Assembly: GCA_900546005.1 (NCBI GenBank)
Contig: URBJ01000031.1
Coordinates: forward strand, 1 to 23,944
From: an uncultured Alistipes sp.
GTDB taxonomy: Bacteria; Bacteroidota; Bacteroidia; Bacteroidales; Rikenellaceae
Length of the DNA stretch: 23,944 bases
Direction of reading: 5' to 3'
Positions within the stretch are counted from its first letter, which is position 1, and every line of letters starts with the position of its first letter. Positions 16,652 to 23,944 of this stretch are shown piece by piece. Made by a program: the position numbers and the translations under genes. The notes under the pieces were generated by a model. That model ran no database searches, was not told the DNA's origin, and saw only the letters and a list, made by a program, of their open reading frames with translations.

Positions 16652-17584
16652 ATGGTTAAAGAGATTCTGTTGATCATCACGATCGTTCTGCAAATCATCG
16701 CTACGATCGTTGCTATCCGGCTCTCACGCCGGACCAAATACAATCTCTCGTGGATGCTGTTCACCGTCGGACTGACCTGTTTGGCAGTATTGCGGCTCAG
16801 CGAATATTTCCGCATAAAACATTGGACCAGCGTACAACTTCCGTCCGAGGTTGCCCTGTGGTTCGGGATTGCGGTATCGCTCTGCTTCGCAGTGGGCATG
16901 CTGCTCGTACAGAAGATCTTCGACTACATTACCCGTACGGAGCTTCAGCAGCGTATCAGCGAACGGCGTATTCTGAATACCGTCCTGCGAACCGAGGAGA
17001 AGGAGCGGCTACGCTTCTCGAAAGATCTGCATGATGGTTTGGGGCCGTTGCTGTCGTCGGCAAAGATGTCGATCTCGGCCCTATCCGAGACCCAAGATGA
17101 GCGCAGCAAGGAGATTCTCCGCAATGCGAATTACGTGATCGATGAAGCCATTCGGAGCCTGCGCGAAATATCCGTTAATCTGAGTCCCCATATCCTGAAC
17201 GATTTCGGTCTGGCACGGGCCGTTTCGAATTTTATCAACAAGCTGCCCCGCAGTTCAATGCGGATCAACTATTCGACCAATCTGCGGACCGAGCGTTTTG
17301 ATATGGACATCGAGGTGATCCTCTATCGGGTCATCTGCGAGCTGATCAACAATAGCTTGAAGCATTCGGGGGCTACACAGATTACCATATCGCTGATATA
17401 TGCCGATGAGACGCTCCGATTGGATTATCGCGACAACGGCTGTGGATTCGACATCTCAGCACAGGAGCAGCAGGGCATGGGGATTGTCAATATCCGCTCC
17501 CGGATCCGTTCTTTAAAGGGAAGCATGGAAATGAAAAGTACGCCGGGGAAAGGAATGGTGGCTCAAATCGAGATACATATATAA
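16652..17584 (+). CDS. Sensor histidine kinase, NarL-partner (HisKA_3) type
   Basis: Membrane histidine kinase that should phosphorylate the response regulator encoded 9 bases downstream. The 310 residues show three N-terminal hydrophobic segments (about 3-23, 33-50 and 67-89), a short signalling helix (90-120), the HisKA_3 phosphoacceptor motif FSKDLHDGLGPLLSSAKMSI with His127, and an HATPase_c domain with the N-box ELINNSLKHSG (230-240), DNGCGFD (261-267) and GMGIVNIRSR (275-284). There is no periplasmic or PAS/GAF sensory domain of any size, so any signal must be sensed within or near the membrane. The odd number of membrane segments implies an outside N-terminus. The ATG at 16652 is the first in frame and gives the first helix complete. 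The stimulus is unknown. Confidence 0.92.
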   Translation: MVKEILLIITIVLQIIATIVAIRLSRRTKYNLSWMLFTVGLTCLAVLRLSEYFRIKHWTSVQLPSEVALWFGIAVSLCFAVGMLLVQKIFDYITRTELQQRISERRILNTVLRTEEKERLRFSKDLHDGLGPLLSSAKMSISALSETQDERSKEILRNANYVIDEAIRSLREISVNLSPHILNDFGLARAVSNFINKLPRSSMRINYSTNLRTERFDMDIEVILYRVICELINNSLKHSGATQITISLIYADETLRLDYRDNGCGFDISAQEQQGMGIVNIRSRIRSLKGSMEMKSTPGKGMVAQIEIHI

Positions 17585-17593
17585 TATCGAACT

Positions 17594-18247
17594 ATGGAAC
17601 GTACGTGCAATATTGTTTTGGCAGACGATCATACACTGTTTCGCAACGGTCTGAGAACTTTGTTGAGCGGGATTGAGGGTTTCAACGTAGTGGGTGAGGC
17701 CTCCGACGGTATCGAGTTGCTCGACCTGCTCGAGAAGATAACCCCCGACGTTATACTGCTCGACATCGAGATGCCGCGAATGAACGGGATCGCTGCGGCC
17801 GAAGAGGCGTTGAAACGGTGGCCCGATCTGAAGATCATTACCCTTTCGATGTACGGTGACGAGGACTACTATTTTAAGATGGTATCGCTCGGGGTCAAGG
17901 GGTTCATTCTGAAAAACTCGGAGATCAAGGATGTGGTTGCCGCCATCGATGCAGTTGCGGAGGGAGGCAGCTTTTTCTCTCAGGAGCTGTTGTTCAATCT
18001 GGTCAGCAACCTGAAGTCGACCCCATCGTCCGTTCCGGAGGATAGTCCGGAGCAGCTTTCCCAACGGGAGTCGGAGATCCTGCTTCATATCTGTCGCGGA
18101 GAATCCAACAACGAAATCGCCGACGCGCTGTTTATATCCAAACGTACTGTCGATAAGCACCGATCCAATATCTTGGCTAAAACGGGGTGTAAGAACACGG
18201 CTAATCTGGTAGTCTACGCCATCAAGCACCATTTGGTAGAGATTTAG
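17594..18247 (+). CDS. Response regulator, NarL/FixJ (LuxR-HTH) family
   Basis: DNA-binding response regulator and presumed partner of the kinase upstream. The 217-residue protein has a receiver domain (1-125) with acidic residues Asp11-Asp12 in LADDHTLFRNGL, the phosphoacceptor Asp57 in VILLDIEMPRMNG, and a conserved Lys in GFILKNSEIKD. The C-terminal LuxR-type HTH (about 152-215) reads LSQRESEILLHICRGESNNE, then IADALFISKRTVDKHRSNIL. All switch residues are present, so it is expected to be active. It starts 9 bases after the kinase stop, so the two are co-transcribed. No target gene is evident; the convergent outer-membrane operon on the opposite strand is not obviously under its control. 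Confidence 0.94.
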   Translation: MERTCNIVLADDHTLFRNGLRTLLSGIEGFNVVGEASDGIELLDLLEKITPDVILLDIEMPRMNGIAAAEEALKRWPDLKIITLSMYGDEDYYFKMVSLGVKGFILKNSEIKDVVAAIDAVAEGGSFFSQELLFNLVSNLKSTPSSVPEDSPEQLSQRESEILLHICRGESNNEIADALFISKRTVDKHRSNILAKTGCKNTANLVVYAIKHHLVEI

Positions 18248-18390
18248 CCCATCAGTCCGAGTGTGGCCTCTTTGTGATTCGCTTTGAGAGGACGGTCAAG
18301 TGCTCGACTGCTTTCGCGACTTTTTTGTGCTGCTCGGTTTTGTTGCCGCAACGCTGCGATTTTGTTCTGAGGATAATTTCTTAAAACATA

Positions 18391-18429
18391 AAACGAGGGA
18401 GAGAGCTTTTGTAGCCCTCTCCCTCGTTT
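18391..18429. terminator. Bidirectional terminator between the response regulator and the FadL-like gene
   Basis: AAACGAGGGAGAG (18391-18403) pairs perfectly with CTCTCCCTCGTTT (18417-18429). The genes on both sides converge here. The minus-strand tail (TTTTATGTTTTAAG) is richer in T, so the hairpin probably ends mainly the outer-membrane operon. Confidence 0.85.
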
Positions 18430-18451
18430 ATCGTTGACTCCCTACGAATGA

Positions 18452-20023
18452 TCAGAATTTAAGTCCCAAGCTCAGCGTCACGATATGACGGGTGGCTTTC
18501 GGTTGAACAATCTCGGAGGAGAGTTCGAAAAGATCGCTTCCCGACCCTTCCGCATAGTAGAAGATGTCGTAGGGGGCATACTTATAGTCCGTGTAGACAT
18601 AGGTTAGATCGGTGTAAAAGTTTCCTTTGAACCGATACCCGAGTCCCACCGAGTAGCTCTGGTAGGAGCGTACGTTCATCTGATTGCTGAAGATGAAGTC
18701 GGAAGAGCGTTGGCAGTCGCCATAGTTTGCATATCCGGCCCGTACGAACAGATTCGGCAGCGGAGTAAGTTCTACGCCGACCCGGAAATTATTCGCTGCC
18801 TTGTACAGCTCCTGAACCTCATCCCGAATCACGGTCTCGTACGACCAGTTTCCTCCGGCCATATTCCGCAGCCGCATTCCGTTGTACCACACACGTTCGT
18901 AATCGGCGCTGATCAGACCGATACCGGGGAAGGTGTAGGAGAGTCCGGCCATCAGGCGGGTCGGTGTCTGTATTCTGTACTCATTCAGCGAGTAGGGCGT
19001 ATCCAGATAGTTGTTCGGTGCCTGTCCCGAATAGTTTGCCGACATGTACTCGACATACTCTTCGTTGATGTTGATGAACGTCGGGGTGTGAACCGCCAAA
19101 CCGATTCGCAGATTGTCGGTCGGACGAGCCACGAAACCGATCTTGAAATTCACTCCCGTTCCATCCATCTTCAATCTCTGGATGTAGTTCATATTGAGCA
19201 GCGTCAACTCATTCCCGACATAGGATTCGAAATAATTGTTTTCGTTTTTGTAGTAAATGTCCTGAATGCCGACCGCCAAACCGAAATAGAAGGAGTTCTG
19301 GAAATTGAATCCACCGGCAAGCGAGTATTCACCGACACTTCCCTCCTGCAGTTTTCTCAGAACCGGATTGATCGTTGCCGTTTGCGACAAGACGCCCCAA
19401 GGGGAGTAGAACGTACTTCCTGTCTCTACGGGACTCATGATCCCTGTTTGGTACCCTAAAATGGCTCCCCATCGATCGATTCCGTAATTGTCGAACGGAA
19501 GGTAGGGCTGTGACTCCGGTCCGAGCAGCGTCGATTCCGAAAGTCCTCTCAGTTTCTCCGAAAAGTATTCGGTCATCGAGTGCGCTGCACCCGATCCGAA
19601 AGCCATCGAAGAGGTGCTGAAATCGATCTTACGGTTGTAGCCTACGCCGAGTGAGAAGCTGGTCAACGATCCCGGACCGCGGTACATCTCAAAGGAGGCT
19701 CCGATGTTACTCGGGGCAAATTTTGCTTTCGAGGCGTTCCCTTTCCGGTTGAGGTAGTCGCTGCTCACGTCGGTTGACAGGACGGACAGGGAGATGCCGA
19801 CCTCCGAACCCCGATACATACCCAATCCGGCCGGGTTGATCGAGATGGAAGCCAGATCCGCCCCCAGCGAAACGAAGGCTCCTCCCATGGCGGCCGAACG
19901 AGCCGTCCCTAACGAGTAATCGTACTGAGAGAGCTTGAGCAGATCACCCGGCGTCTGTGCACTTAGGCTCGTAGACCACACAGCGGCAAGTGAACTGAAT
20001 ATGATCAAACTGATTTTTTTCAT
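18452..20023 (-). CDS. FadL/OmpP1-like outer-membrane beta-barrel protein
   Basis: Predicted outer-membrane channel of the OMPP1/FadL/TodX type, which move hydrophobic molecules. From ATG 20023 it has 523 residues with a signal peptide (MKKISLIIFSSLAAVWSTSLSAQ, cleavage after Ala22). The N-terminal region SLGTARSAAMGGAFVSLGAD then SISINPAGLGMYRGSE is the FadL-family hatch/first-strand signature. Alternating aromatic strands fill the rest, and the last residues RHIVTLSLGLKF end in Phe as a BAM-recognised beta signal. Bacteroidota members are sometimes labelled hemin receptor without direct evidence, and the substrate here is unknown. A longer start at GTG 20059 would spoil the signal peptide and is rejected. 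It lies 51 bases after the Trp-rich lipoprotein gene, in the same transcription unit. Confidence 0.88.
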   Translation of the reverse strand: MKKISLIIFSSLAAVWSTSLSAQTPGDLLKLSQYDYSLGTARSAAMGGAFVSLGADLASISINPAGLGMYRGSEVGISLSVLSTDVSSDYLNRKGNASKAKFAPSNIGASFEMYRGPGSLTSFSLGVGYNRKIDFSTSSMAFGSGAAHSMTEYFSEKLRGLSESTLLGPESQPYLPFDNYGIDRWGAILGYQTGIMSPVETGSTFYSPWGVLSQTATINPVLRKLQEGSVGEYSLAGGFNFQNSFYFGLAVGIQDIYYKNENNYFESYVGNELTLLNMNYIQRLKMDGTGVNFKIGFVARPTDNLRIGLAVHTPTFININEEYVEYMSANYSGQAPNNYLDTPYSLNEYRIQTPTRLMAGLSYTFPGIGLISADYERVWYNGMRLRNMAGGNWSYETVIRDEVQELYKAANNFRVGVELTPLPNLFVRAGYANYGDCQRSSDFIFSNQMNVRSYQSYSVGLGYRFKGNFYTDLTYVYTDYKYAPYDIFYYAEGSGSDLFELSSEIVQPKATRHIVTLSLGLKF

Positions 20024-20074
20024 GAATCGACAATTTATAGCGTGTTTTATATTTTTCACTGGATCTGCATGACA

Positions 20075-21355
20075 CTACCGGCGATAGCTTCCTCCGCCAC
20101 CCGAACGGGGTGCGCTTCCGCCACCCATGCTTCCGCCGCCGAAACCGCCACCACCAAAACTGCCACGATTGTAGCTTCCGGAATTGGAAGGAGTCACGGA
20201 AGGTGTGGTCGATCTGCGGTAAGAAGGCGTTGTAGTTGTCGAACTACCCGAACTCTTCGTTCCGTTGTTCAGATAGGACGGAGATGAAGAACTTCCGCTC
20301 TTTTGTTGACGGCGATAAACGTCATAGGGCGATGAAGAGGTGTTCCCCTTCGTGCTGTTGTTCCGGAAGGAGGTGTTTCCCGTGCTCCCCGAGCTCAGAG
20401 AGCCTCTTCTGTACGAGGACGAACCGCTGTTGTTGAAGGAGGAAACCCCGCCAGTCCCGTTCGACTGATAGGAGGAGCTGCTGCCCCTGCGGTAGCTTGT
20501 GTTACCCGCTCCACCCATATAGGAAGGATAGTAGGTTCCCGAAGAGTTTCTGGGCTTGCCATAGACCGTATTGCGGCTGTTGTATTTGGGGTAACCCCAA
20601 TATCCGCCGTGGCCCCAATAGTGCGGACCATGCCAATGAGGACCATACCATCCGCCCCATCCGTAGTAGGGATACCATCCGCCCCACGAGAACCAGAAAT
20701 CGTTATACCACGGGGAGTACCATCCGTAATAGTTCCATCCCCAATTCCAATTCCAGCTCCATGTGGGACTCCAACCCCACCACCAAGGACTGTTCCATGT
20801 CCACGAGGGGTAGCCCCACAAACCTACGTTGACCGTTACGTTGGTGGCTCCCCAATCGCCAAAGAAGGATGAGACGTACTTGGGTTCGACCCAAATCTCG
20901 TCACCCGACACCATCACGTTGTAGAAAGCCGGATCATAGGCCGATGCATACCGACCGGCCGTACTGATAGCCGCATCTTGATAGCTGCTCGGCATTTTAT
21001 AGGAGGGCGAGTTGATGCCCCTCAGCCGTCTTTCGTAGGAGTCTTGGATTCCGTCGGAGAGCACACTGCCGTATGACAGCTCTTCCTGTTGAGCTTCGCG
21101 CTGCTGCAAGTCGGCGATCGTACGTGCAATCTCTTCCCTGCGTTTCTGCTCGGCCTCTTCTGCAGCCTTTTGTTCTGCCAGCAGACGGGCTTTGTGCTCG
21201 GCACGGGCCGCCGTCAATTCATCTTTATTTCGCGGAGCATATAGGTCGTCACTAACGGAAGCCGATGATCCGGAATACACCGTTGCACTGCATCCTCCCA
21301 AAAGGATGACTGCAAACATTCCGCATAAAGCGGTGATCAATCTGTTATTTTTCAT
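20075..21355 (-). CDS. Trp/Gly/Tyr-rich lipoprotein with Ser/Gly/Arg-rich tail
   Basis: The function is not known. From ATG 21355 the protein has 426 residues: a lipoprotein signal (MKNNRLITALCGMFAVILLGGC, lipidated Cys22), a charged Ala/Glu/Lys/Arg helix likely to be a coiled coil (about 44-92), a short folded-looking domain (about 120-176, with YDPAFYNVMVSGDEIWVEPKY), a tract at 180-253 with 22 Trp in 74 residues plus many Gly, Tyr, Pro and His, and a low-complexity tail (261-426) of Ser/Gly/Asn/Thr with five YRR motifs, ending GGGGSYRR. Bacteroidota have related low-complexity proteins that I recall being labelled vitellogenin II precursor; that label is not informative. The upstream in-frame GTG/TTG-type start at 21427 is rejected because it puts 24 residues before the signal peptide. 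It is co-transcribed with the FadL-like gene. Confidence 0.85.
   Translation of the reverse strand: MKNNRLITALCGMFAVILLGGCSATVYSGSSASVSDDLYAPRNKDELTAARAEHKARLLAEQKAAEEAEQKRREEIARTIADLQQREAQQEELSYGSVLSDGIQDSYERRLRGINSPSYKMPSSYQDAAISTAGRYASAYDPAFYNVMVSGDEIWVEPKYVSSFFGDWGATNVTVNVGLWGYPSWTWNSPWWWGWSPTWSWNWNWGWNYYGWYSPWYNDFWFSWGGWYPYYGWGGWYGPHWHGPHYWGHGGYWGYPKYNSRNTVYGKPRNSSGTYYPSYMGGAGNTSYRRGSSSSYQSNGTGGVSSFNNSGSSSYRRGSLSSGSTGNTSFRNNSTKGNTSSSPYDVYRRQQKSGSSSSPSYLNNGTKSSGSSTTTTPSYRRSTTPSVTPSNSGSYNRGSFGGGGFGGGSMGGGSAPRSGGGGSYRR
20597..20818 (-). repeat. Tryptophan-rich low-complexity coding tract
   Basis: This segment of the lipoprotein gene encodes residues 180-253, in which about 30 percent of positions are Trp, with WGW, WNWNWGW and GGWY units. 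On the plus strand it appears as repeated CCA/CCC-rich units (ccatccgcccca-like). Confidence 0.8.
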
Positions 21356-21399
21356 ACTATTCCGTTGCTTGTTTGTCTTATTTATTATATAACGAAAAT

Positions 21400-21482
21400 G
21401 GGACCAAAAAGTTGCTTTTGAAGCCATTTTGTCCCCTATTTTTTATAGATGGGAAACCGTAGCGAATTGTTGCATCGCTACG
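21400..21482 (-). promoter_or_regulatory. Two hairpins in the 5' leader of the Trp-rich lipoprotein mRNA
   Basis: Between the -7 box (21529-21522) and ATG 21355 the transcript would carry an untranslated leader of about 160 bases. It contains CGTAGCGA/TCGCTACG (21458-21465 with 21475-21482, perfect 8 bp) and GGGAC/GTCCC (21400-21404 with 21431-21435) extended by AAAA/TTTT and an inner GCTT/AAGC. Neither is followed by a clear T run, so they are not ordinary terminators. Confidence 0.45.
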
Positions 21483-21521
21483 AAACCTTCGCTTCTCTCT
21501 TGGCCCCGGCTCCAGACCGTT

Positions 21522-21529
21522 CAAAGATA
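21522..21529 (-). promoter_or_regulatory. -7 box (TATCTTTG) for the lipoprotein/FadL-like operon
   Basis: Exact TAnnTTTG match on the minus strand in the divergent region between this operon and proS. It implies a 5' UTR of roughly 160 bases. Confidence 0.55.
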
Positions 21530-21561
21530 GGCAATATTTCTATAAAATCGGAAAAATAGTA

Positions 21562-21569
21562 TACCTTTG
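21562..21569 (+). promoter_or_regulatory. proS promoter -7 box (TACCTTTG)
   Basis: Exact TAnnTTTG match, 37 bases before the proS ATG at 21607 and 32 bases from the opposing box of the lipoprotein operon. Confidence 0.68.
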
Positions 21570-21606
21570 TAAACGAAAATCATAGTATAACCGAACAAGA
21601 CAAAAT

Positions 21607-23091
21607 ATGGCAAAAGAGCTGAAAGAATTGACTCCGCGAGAAGAGAACTACTCGCAGTGGTACAACGATCTGGTTGTAAAGGCAGGTTTGGCAGAAAATT
21701 CTGCCGTACGGGGTTGTATGGTGATCAAACCCTACGGCTACGCGATATGGGAAAAGATGCAGGGGGCATTGGACCGGATGTTCAAGGAGACCGGACACGA
21801 AAACGCCTACTTCCCGGTATTCATCCCCAAATCGTTTTTTAGCAAAGAGGCCCATCACGTCGAGGGATTTGCCAAGGAGTGTGCGGTCGTGACCCACTAC
21901 CGCCTGAAAAACGATCCGGAGGGGAAGGGTGTAGTCGTGGACCCCGATGCCAAGCTCGAGGAGGAGCTGATTGTTCGCCCCACGTCGGAAACGATCATCT
22001 GGAACACTTATAAAAACTGGATCCAATCCTATCGGGACCTTCCGATCCTGTGCAATCAGTGGGCCAACGTGGTGCGCTGGGAGATGCGAACCCGTTTGTT
22101 CCTGCGCACAGCTGAGTTTTTGTGGCAGGAGGGGCACACGGCCCATGCTACGAAAGAAGAGGCACTTGCTGAGGCAAAGAAGATGATCGGCGTATATGCC
22201 GAATTCGCGGAGAAGTGGATGAGCCTTCCGGTAATAGTCGGCCACAAAAGCGACAGCGAGCGCTTCGCGGGAGCGGACGACACGTTGACGATCGAAGCCA
22301 TGATGCAGGACGGCAAGGCTCTGCAGAGCGGTACGTCTCACTTTTTGGGACAAAATTTCGCGAAGGCATTCGATGTGCAGTTTACGAATCAGGAGGGAAA
22401 ACTCGATTACGTGTGGGCTACCTCGTGGGGTGTATCGACCCGTTTGATGGGGGCACTTATCATGGCTCACTCCGACAACAACGGATTGGTACTTCCGCCG
22501 AAGCTTGCTCCGATCCAAGTCGTCATGATACCTATATATAAAGGAGAAGAGGAACTCAACCGGGTGGTTACCCGTCTCGAGGCGATTGCTTCGGAGTTAA
22601 AAAAACGGGGAATCAGTGTTAAGATCGATTCGAGAGACAATGTCCGGACCGGATTTAAATTTGCAGAGTACGAGCTCAAAGGTGTGCCGATCCGACTGGC
22701 GATGGGTCAGCGCGACTTTACCAACGGTACGATTGAGATCATGCGGCGCGATACCCTCGAAAAAGAGACCATCTCACAGGAAGGTATCGAAGATCGCATC
22801 GAAAAGCTGCTCGATGAAATTCAAAAAGGAATTTACGAGAAAGCGCTTAAATTCCGCGACAGCATGATTACCCGTGTGGATACCTACGAAGAGTTCAAAA
22901 AGGTTTTGGATAGCAAGGGCGGCTTTATTTTGGCCCATTGGGACGGGACTCCGGAGACCGAAGAGAAGATCAAAAATGAGACAAAAGCCACCATTCGTTG
23001 CATCCCGGTGGACGCGCCGGAAGAGGAAGGCCGGTGCATAATCAGCGGAAAGCCGTCGCATCGTCGTGTTATTTTCGCACGGAGCTATTAG
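21607..23091 (+). CDS. proS: Prolyl-tRNA synthetase (short, archaeal/eukaryote-like form)
   Basis: ProS charges tRNA-Pro with proline. The 494-residue product is the compact form without the INS editing domain of the long bacterial enzyme. It has the class II motifs: motif 1 around [19 protein letters not shown], motif 2 as RPTSETIIW then [20 protein letters not shown] (about 158-177), and motif 3 [16 protein letters not shown] (about 277-292). An anticodon-binding domain follows ([20 protein letters not shown] onward), and the C-terminal zinc-binding-like extension ends [10 protein letters not shown]. This form is normal in Bacteroidota. The ATG at 21607 gives the usual [19 protein letters not shown] start. 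It is a single-gene unit between a divergent promoter and a strong terminator before the rRNA operon. Confidence 0.97.
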   Translation: MAKELKELTPREENYSQWYNDLVVKAGLAENSAVRGCMVIKPYGYAIWEKMQGALDRMFKETGHENAYFPVFIPKSFFSKEAHHVEGFAKECAVVTHYRLKNDPEGKGVVVDPDAKLEEELIVRPTSETIIWNTYKNWIQSYRDLPILCNQWANVVRWEMRTRLFLRTAEFLWQEGHTAHATKEEALAEAKKMIGVYAEFAEKWMSLPVIVGHKSDSERFAGADDTLTIEAMMQDGKALQSGTSHFLGQNFAKAFDVQFTNQEGKLDYVWATSWGVSTRLMGALIMAHSDNNGLVLPPKLAPIQVVMIPIYKGEEELNRVVTRLEAIASELKKRGISVKIDSRDNVRTGFKFAEYELKGVPIRLAMGQRDFTNGTIEIMRRDTLEKETISQEGIEDRIEKLLDEIQKGIYEKALKFRDSMITRVDTYEEFKKVLDSKGGFILAHWDGTPETEEKIKNETKATIRCIPVDAPEEEGRCIISGKPSHRRVIFARSY

Positions 23092-23108
23092 TTCATGCGG
23101 TATGATTG

Positions 23109-23141
23109 AAGAGGGGAAACGTCCTGTTTCCCCTCTTTTTT
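23109..23141 (+). terminator. proS terminator
   Basis: AAGAGGGGAAAC (23109-23120) pairs perfectly with GTTTCCCCTCTT (23126-23137) around GTCCT, followed by further T. It separates proS from the rRNA promoters. Confidence 0.93.
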
Positions 23142-23262
23142 ATGATTTTCCTACAACTTTTTTTCATTGCGCATCATCGCTGGTTTATAATAGTTTGCGA
23201 GCATGCTGGCACCTTTCGGGGCCTATTTCCCACAAAAAAACAGAGAAAAAAGATCGCAATAA
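23142..23262. other. AT-rich region upstream of the rRNA promoters
   Basis: No gene is supported in the 487 bases from the proS stop to the 16S start. This first part is AT-rich with A and T runs, as is usual upstream of strong rRNA promoters (possible UP-element function). Overlapping open frames here are short, rich in Lys/Phe, and run through the promoters, so they are rejected. Confidence 0.5.
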
Positions 23263-23293
23263 TTTGCAGAATCAAAAAAAGTCCCTACATTTG
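23263..23293 (+). promoter_or_regulatory. rRNA operon promoter P1 (upstream)
   Basis: TTTG (23263-23266), a 19-base spacer and TACATTTG (23286-23293) match the full Bacteroidota -33/-7 consensus. Predicted transcription start is near 23300. Confidence 0.8.
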
Positions 23294-23369
23294 CACCCGC
23301 CAAAAGGAAATAAGGCAGTTCTCAAAAAAAACGAATGAAAGAATAAGTCAGCAAAAAATGATTTTTTCT

Positions 23370-23400
23370 TTTGAAAAATAAAAAAAAGCATTTATCTTTG
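23370..23400 (+). promoter_or_regulatory. rRNA operon promoter P2 (downstream)
   Basis: TTTG (23370-23373), a 19-base A-rich spacer and TATCTTTG (23393-23400) again match the full consensus with the same spacing as P1. Predicted start is near 23407, leaving a leader of about 170 bases before 16S. Confidence 0.85.
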
Positions 23401-23439
23401 CAGTCCATTTCCTTCATTTTTTAAGAGAAACACCGAGAG

Positions 23440-23451
23440 GCTCGAAAGAGC
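23440..23451 (+). other. Leader hairpin GCTC-GAAA-GAGC
   Basis: A four-base stem closed by a GAAA tetraloop lies just before the boxA-like element in the rRNA leader. It is probably part of the leader fold. Confidence 0.4.
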
Positions 23452-23466
23452 TTCGAAGAAATACGG

Positions 23467-23474
23467 TTCTTTGA
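23467..23474 (+). promoter_or_regulatory. boxA-like antitermination element (TTCTTTGA)
   Basis: GGTTCTTTGAA in the rRNA leader resembles the NusB/NusE-binding boxA found between rRNA promoters and 16S, and this motif is typical of Bacteroidota rRNA leaders. Confidence 0.6.
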
Positions 23475-23521
23475 ATTATTGGTAATAATTGAGAAAAATA
23501 GGTAAATGTAGTACTTATCAA

Positions 23522-23537
23522 TTCCTAAATTCAGGAA
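23522..23537 (+). other. Short stem TTCCT/AGGAA before 16S
   Basis: TTCCT (23522-23526) pairs with AGGAA (23533-23537) about 40 bases before 16S. It may contribute to the leader structure used in 16S maturation. The 3' partner of any longer processing stem would lie outside the window. Confidence 0.35.
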
Positions 23538-23578
23538 ACAAACAGTCAGGACTCTAACAATCTAAAATAATATTTTTT

Positions 23579-23944
<366 letters not shown>

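Noticed and set aside
21356..21427. 24-residue N-terminal extension of the Trp-rich lipoprotein
   Set aside because: It would precede a complete lipoprotein signal peptide that starts at ATG 21355.
23066..23381. Two overlapping short open frames before 16S
   Set aside because: They cross the proS terminator and the rRNA promoters, and are Lys/Phe-rich because of A and T runs.

Overview
This window looks like chromosomal DNA of a Bacteroidota gut bacterium, most likely family Rikenellaceae (Alistipes or a close relative). The evidence is the 5' part of a 16S rRNA gene at the right edge, whose early variable regions read like Alistipes-type 16S, and the repeated use of the Bacteroidota -7 promoter box TAnnTTTG in front of genes. 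The taxonomic call is from memory of 16S sequences and was not computed. GC content is moderate, intergenic DNA is AT-rich, and I see no insertion sequence, prophage, CRISPR array or tRNA gene.

Layout. 1-1299: purM on the minus strand with its own terminator. 1396-2949: a conserved-looking helical protein of unknown role, divergent from purM. 3230-4585: gdhA, converging on aroB (4704-5747, minus) across a shared hairpin terminator. aroB and typA (5856-7655) diverge from two -7 boxes only 12 bp apart. 7656-7955: a non-coding, strongly G-over-C stretch. 7956-9815: an OsmC-family protein and a CstA-type transporter, apparently one operon ending in a strong terminator. 10102-13607: probable operon of an S41 protease lipoprotein, nrnA, a small membrane protein and a membrane protein with a PH-like domain. 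13717-15963: acnA. 16127-16492: rplS with a possible structured leader. 16652-18247: a NarL-type two-component pair. 18452-21355 (minus): a Trp-rich lipoprotein followed by a FadL/OmpP1-like outer-membrane protein, with a long folded 5' leader. 21607-23091: proS. 23092-23578: terminator, two tandem consensus promoters and leader for the rRNA operon. 23579-23944: start of 16S rRNA.

Most of the window is housekeeping: purine and aromatic biosynthesis, ammonium assimilation, TCA cycle, translation. I found no obvious new defence, mobile or biosynthetic system. The less ordinary items are the Trp-rich lipoprotein/FadL-like pair with its structured leader; the acnA promoter that overlaps the ascending arm of an intrinsic terminator; the candidate rplS leader RNA; the 65-base C-free run after typA, which on the other strand resembles a Rho-loading site; and the uncharacterised membrane pair at 12737-13607. 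Several genes look best started at an internal ATG downstream of the longest possible start, and in three cases (1396, typA, acnA) a promoter -7 box overlaps the longer start.
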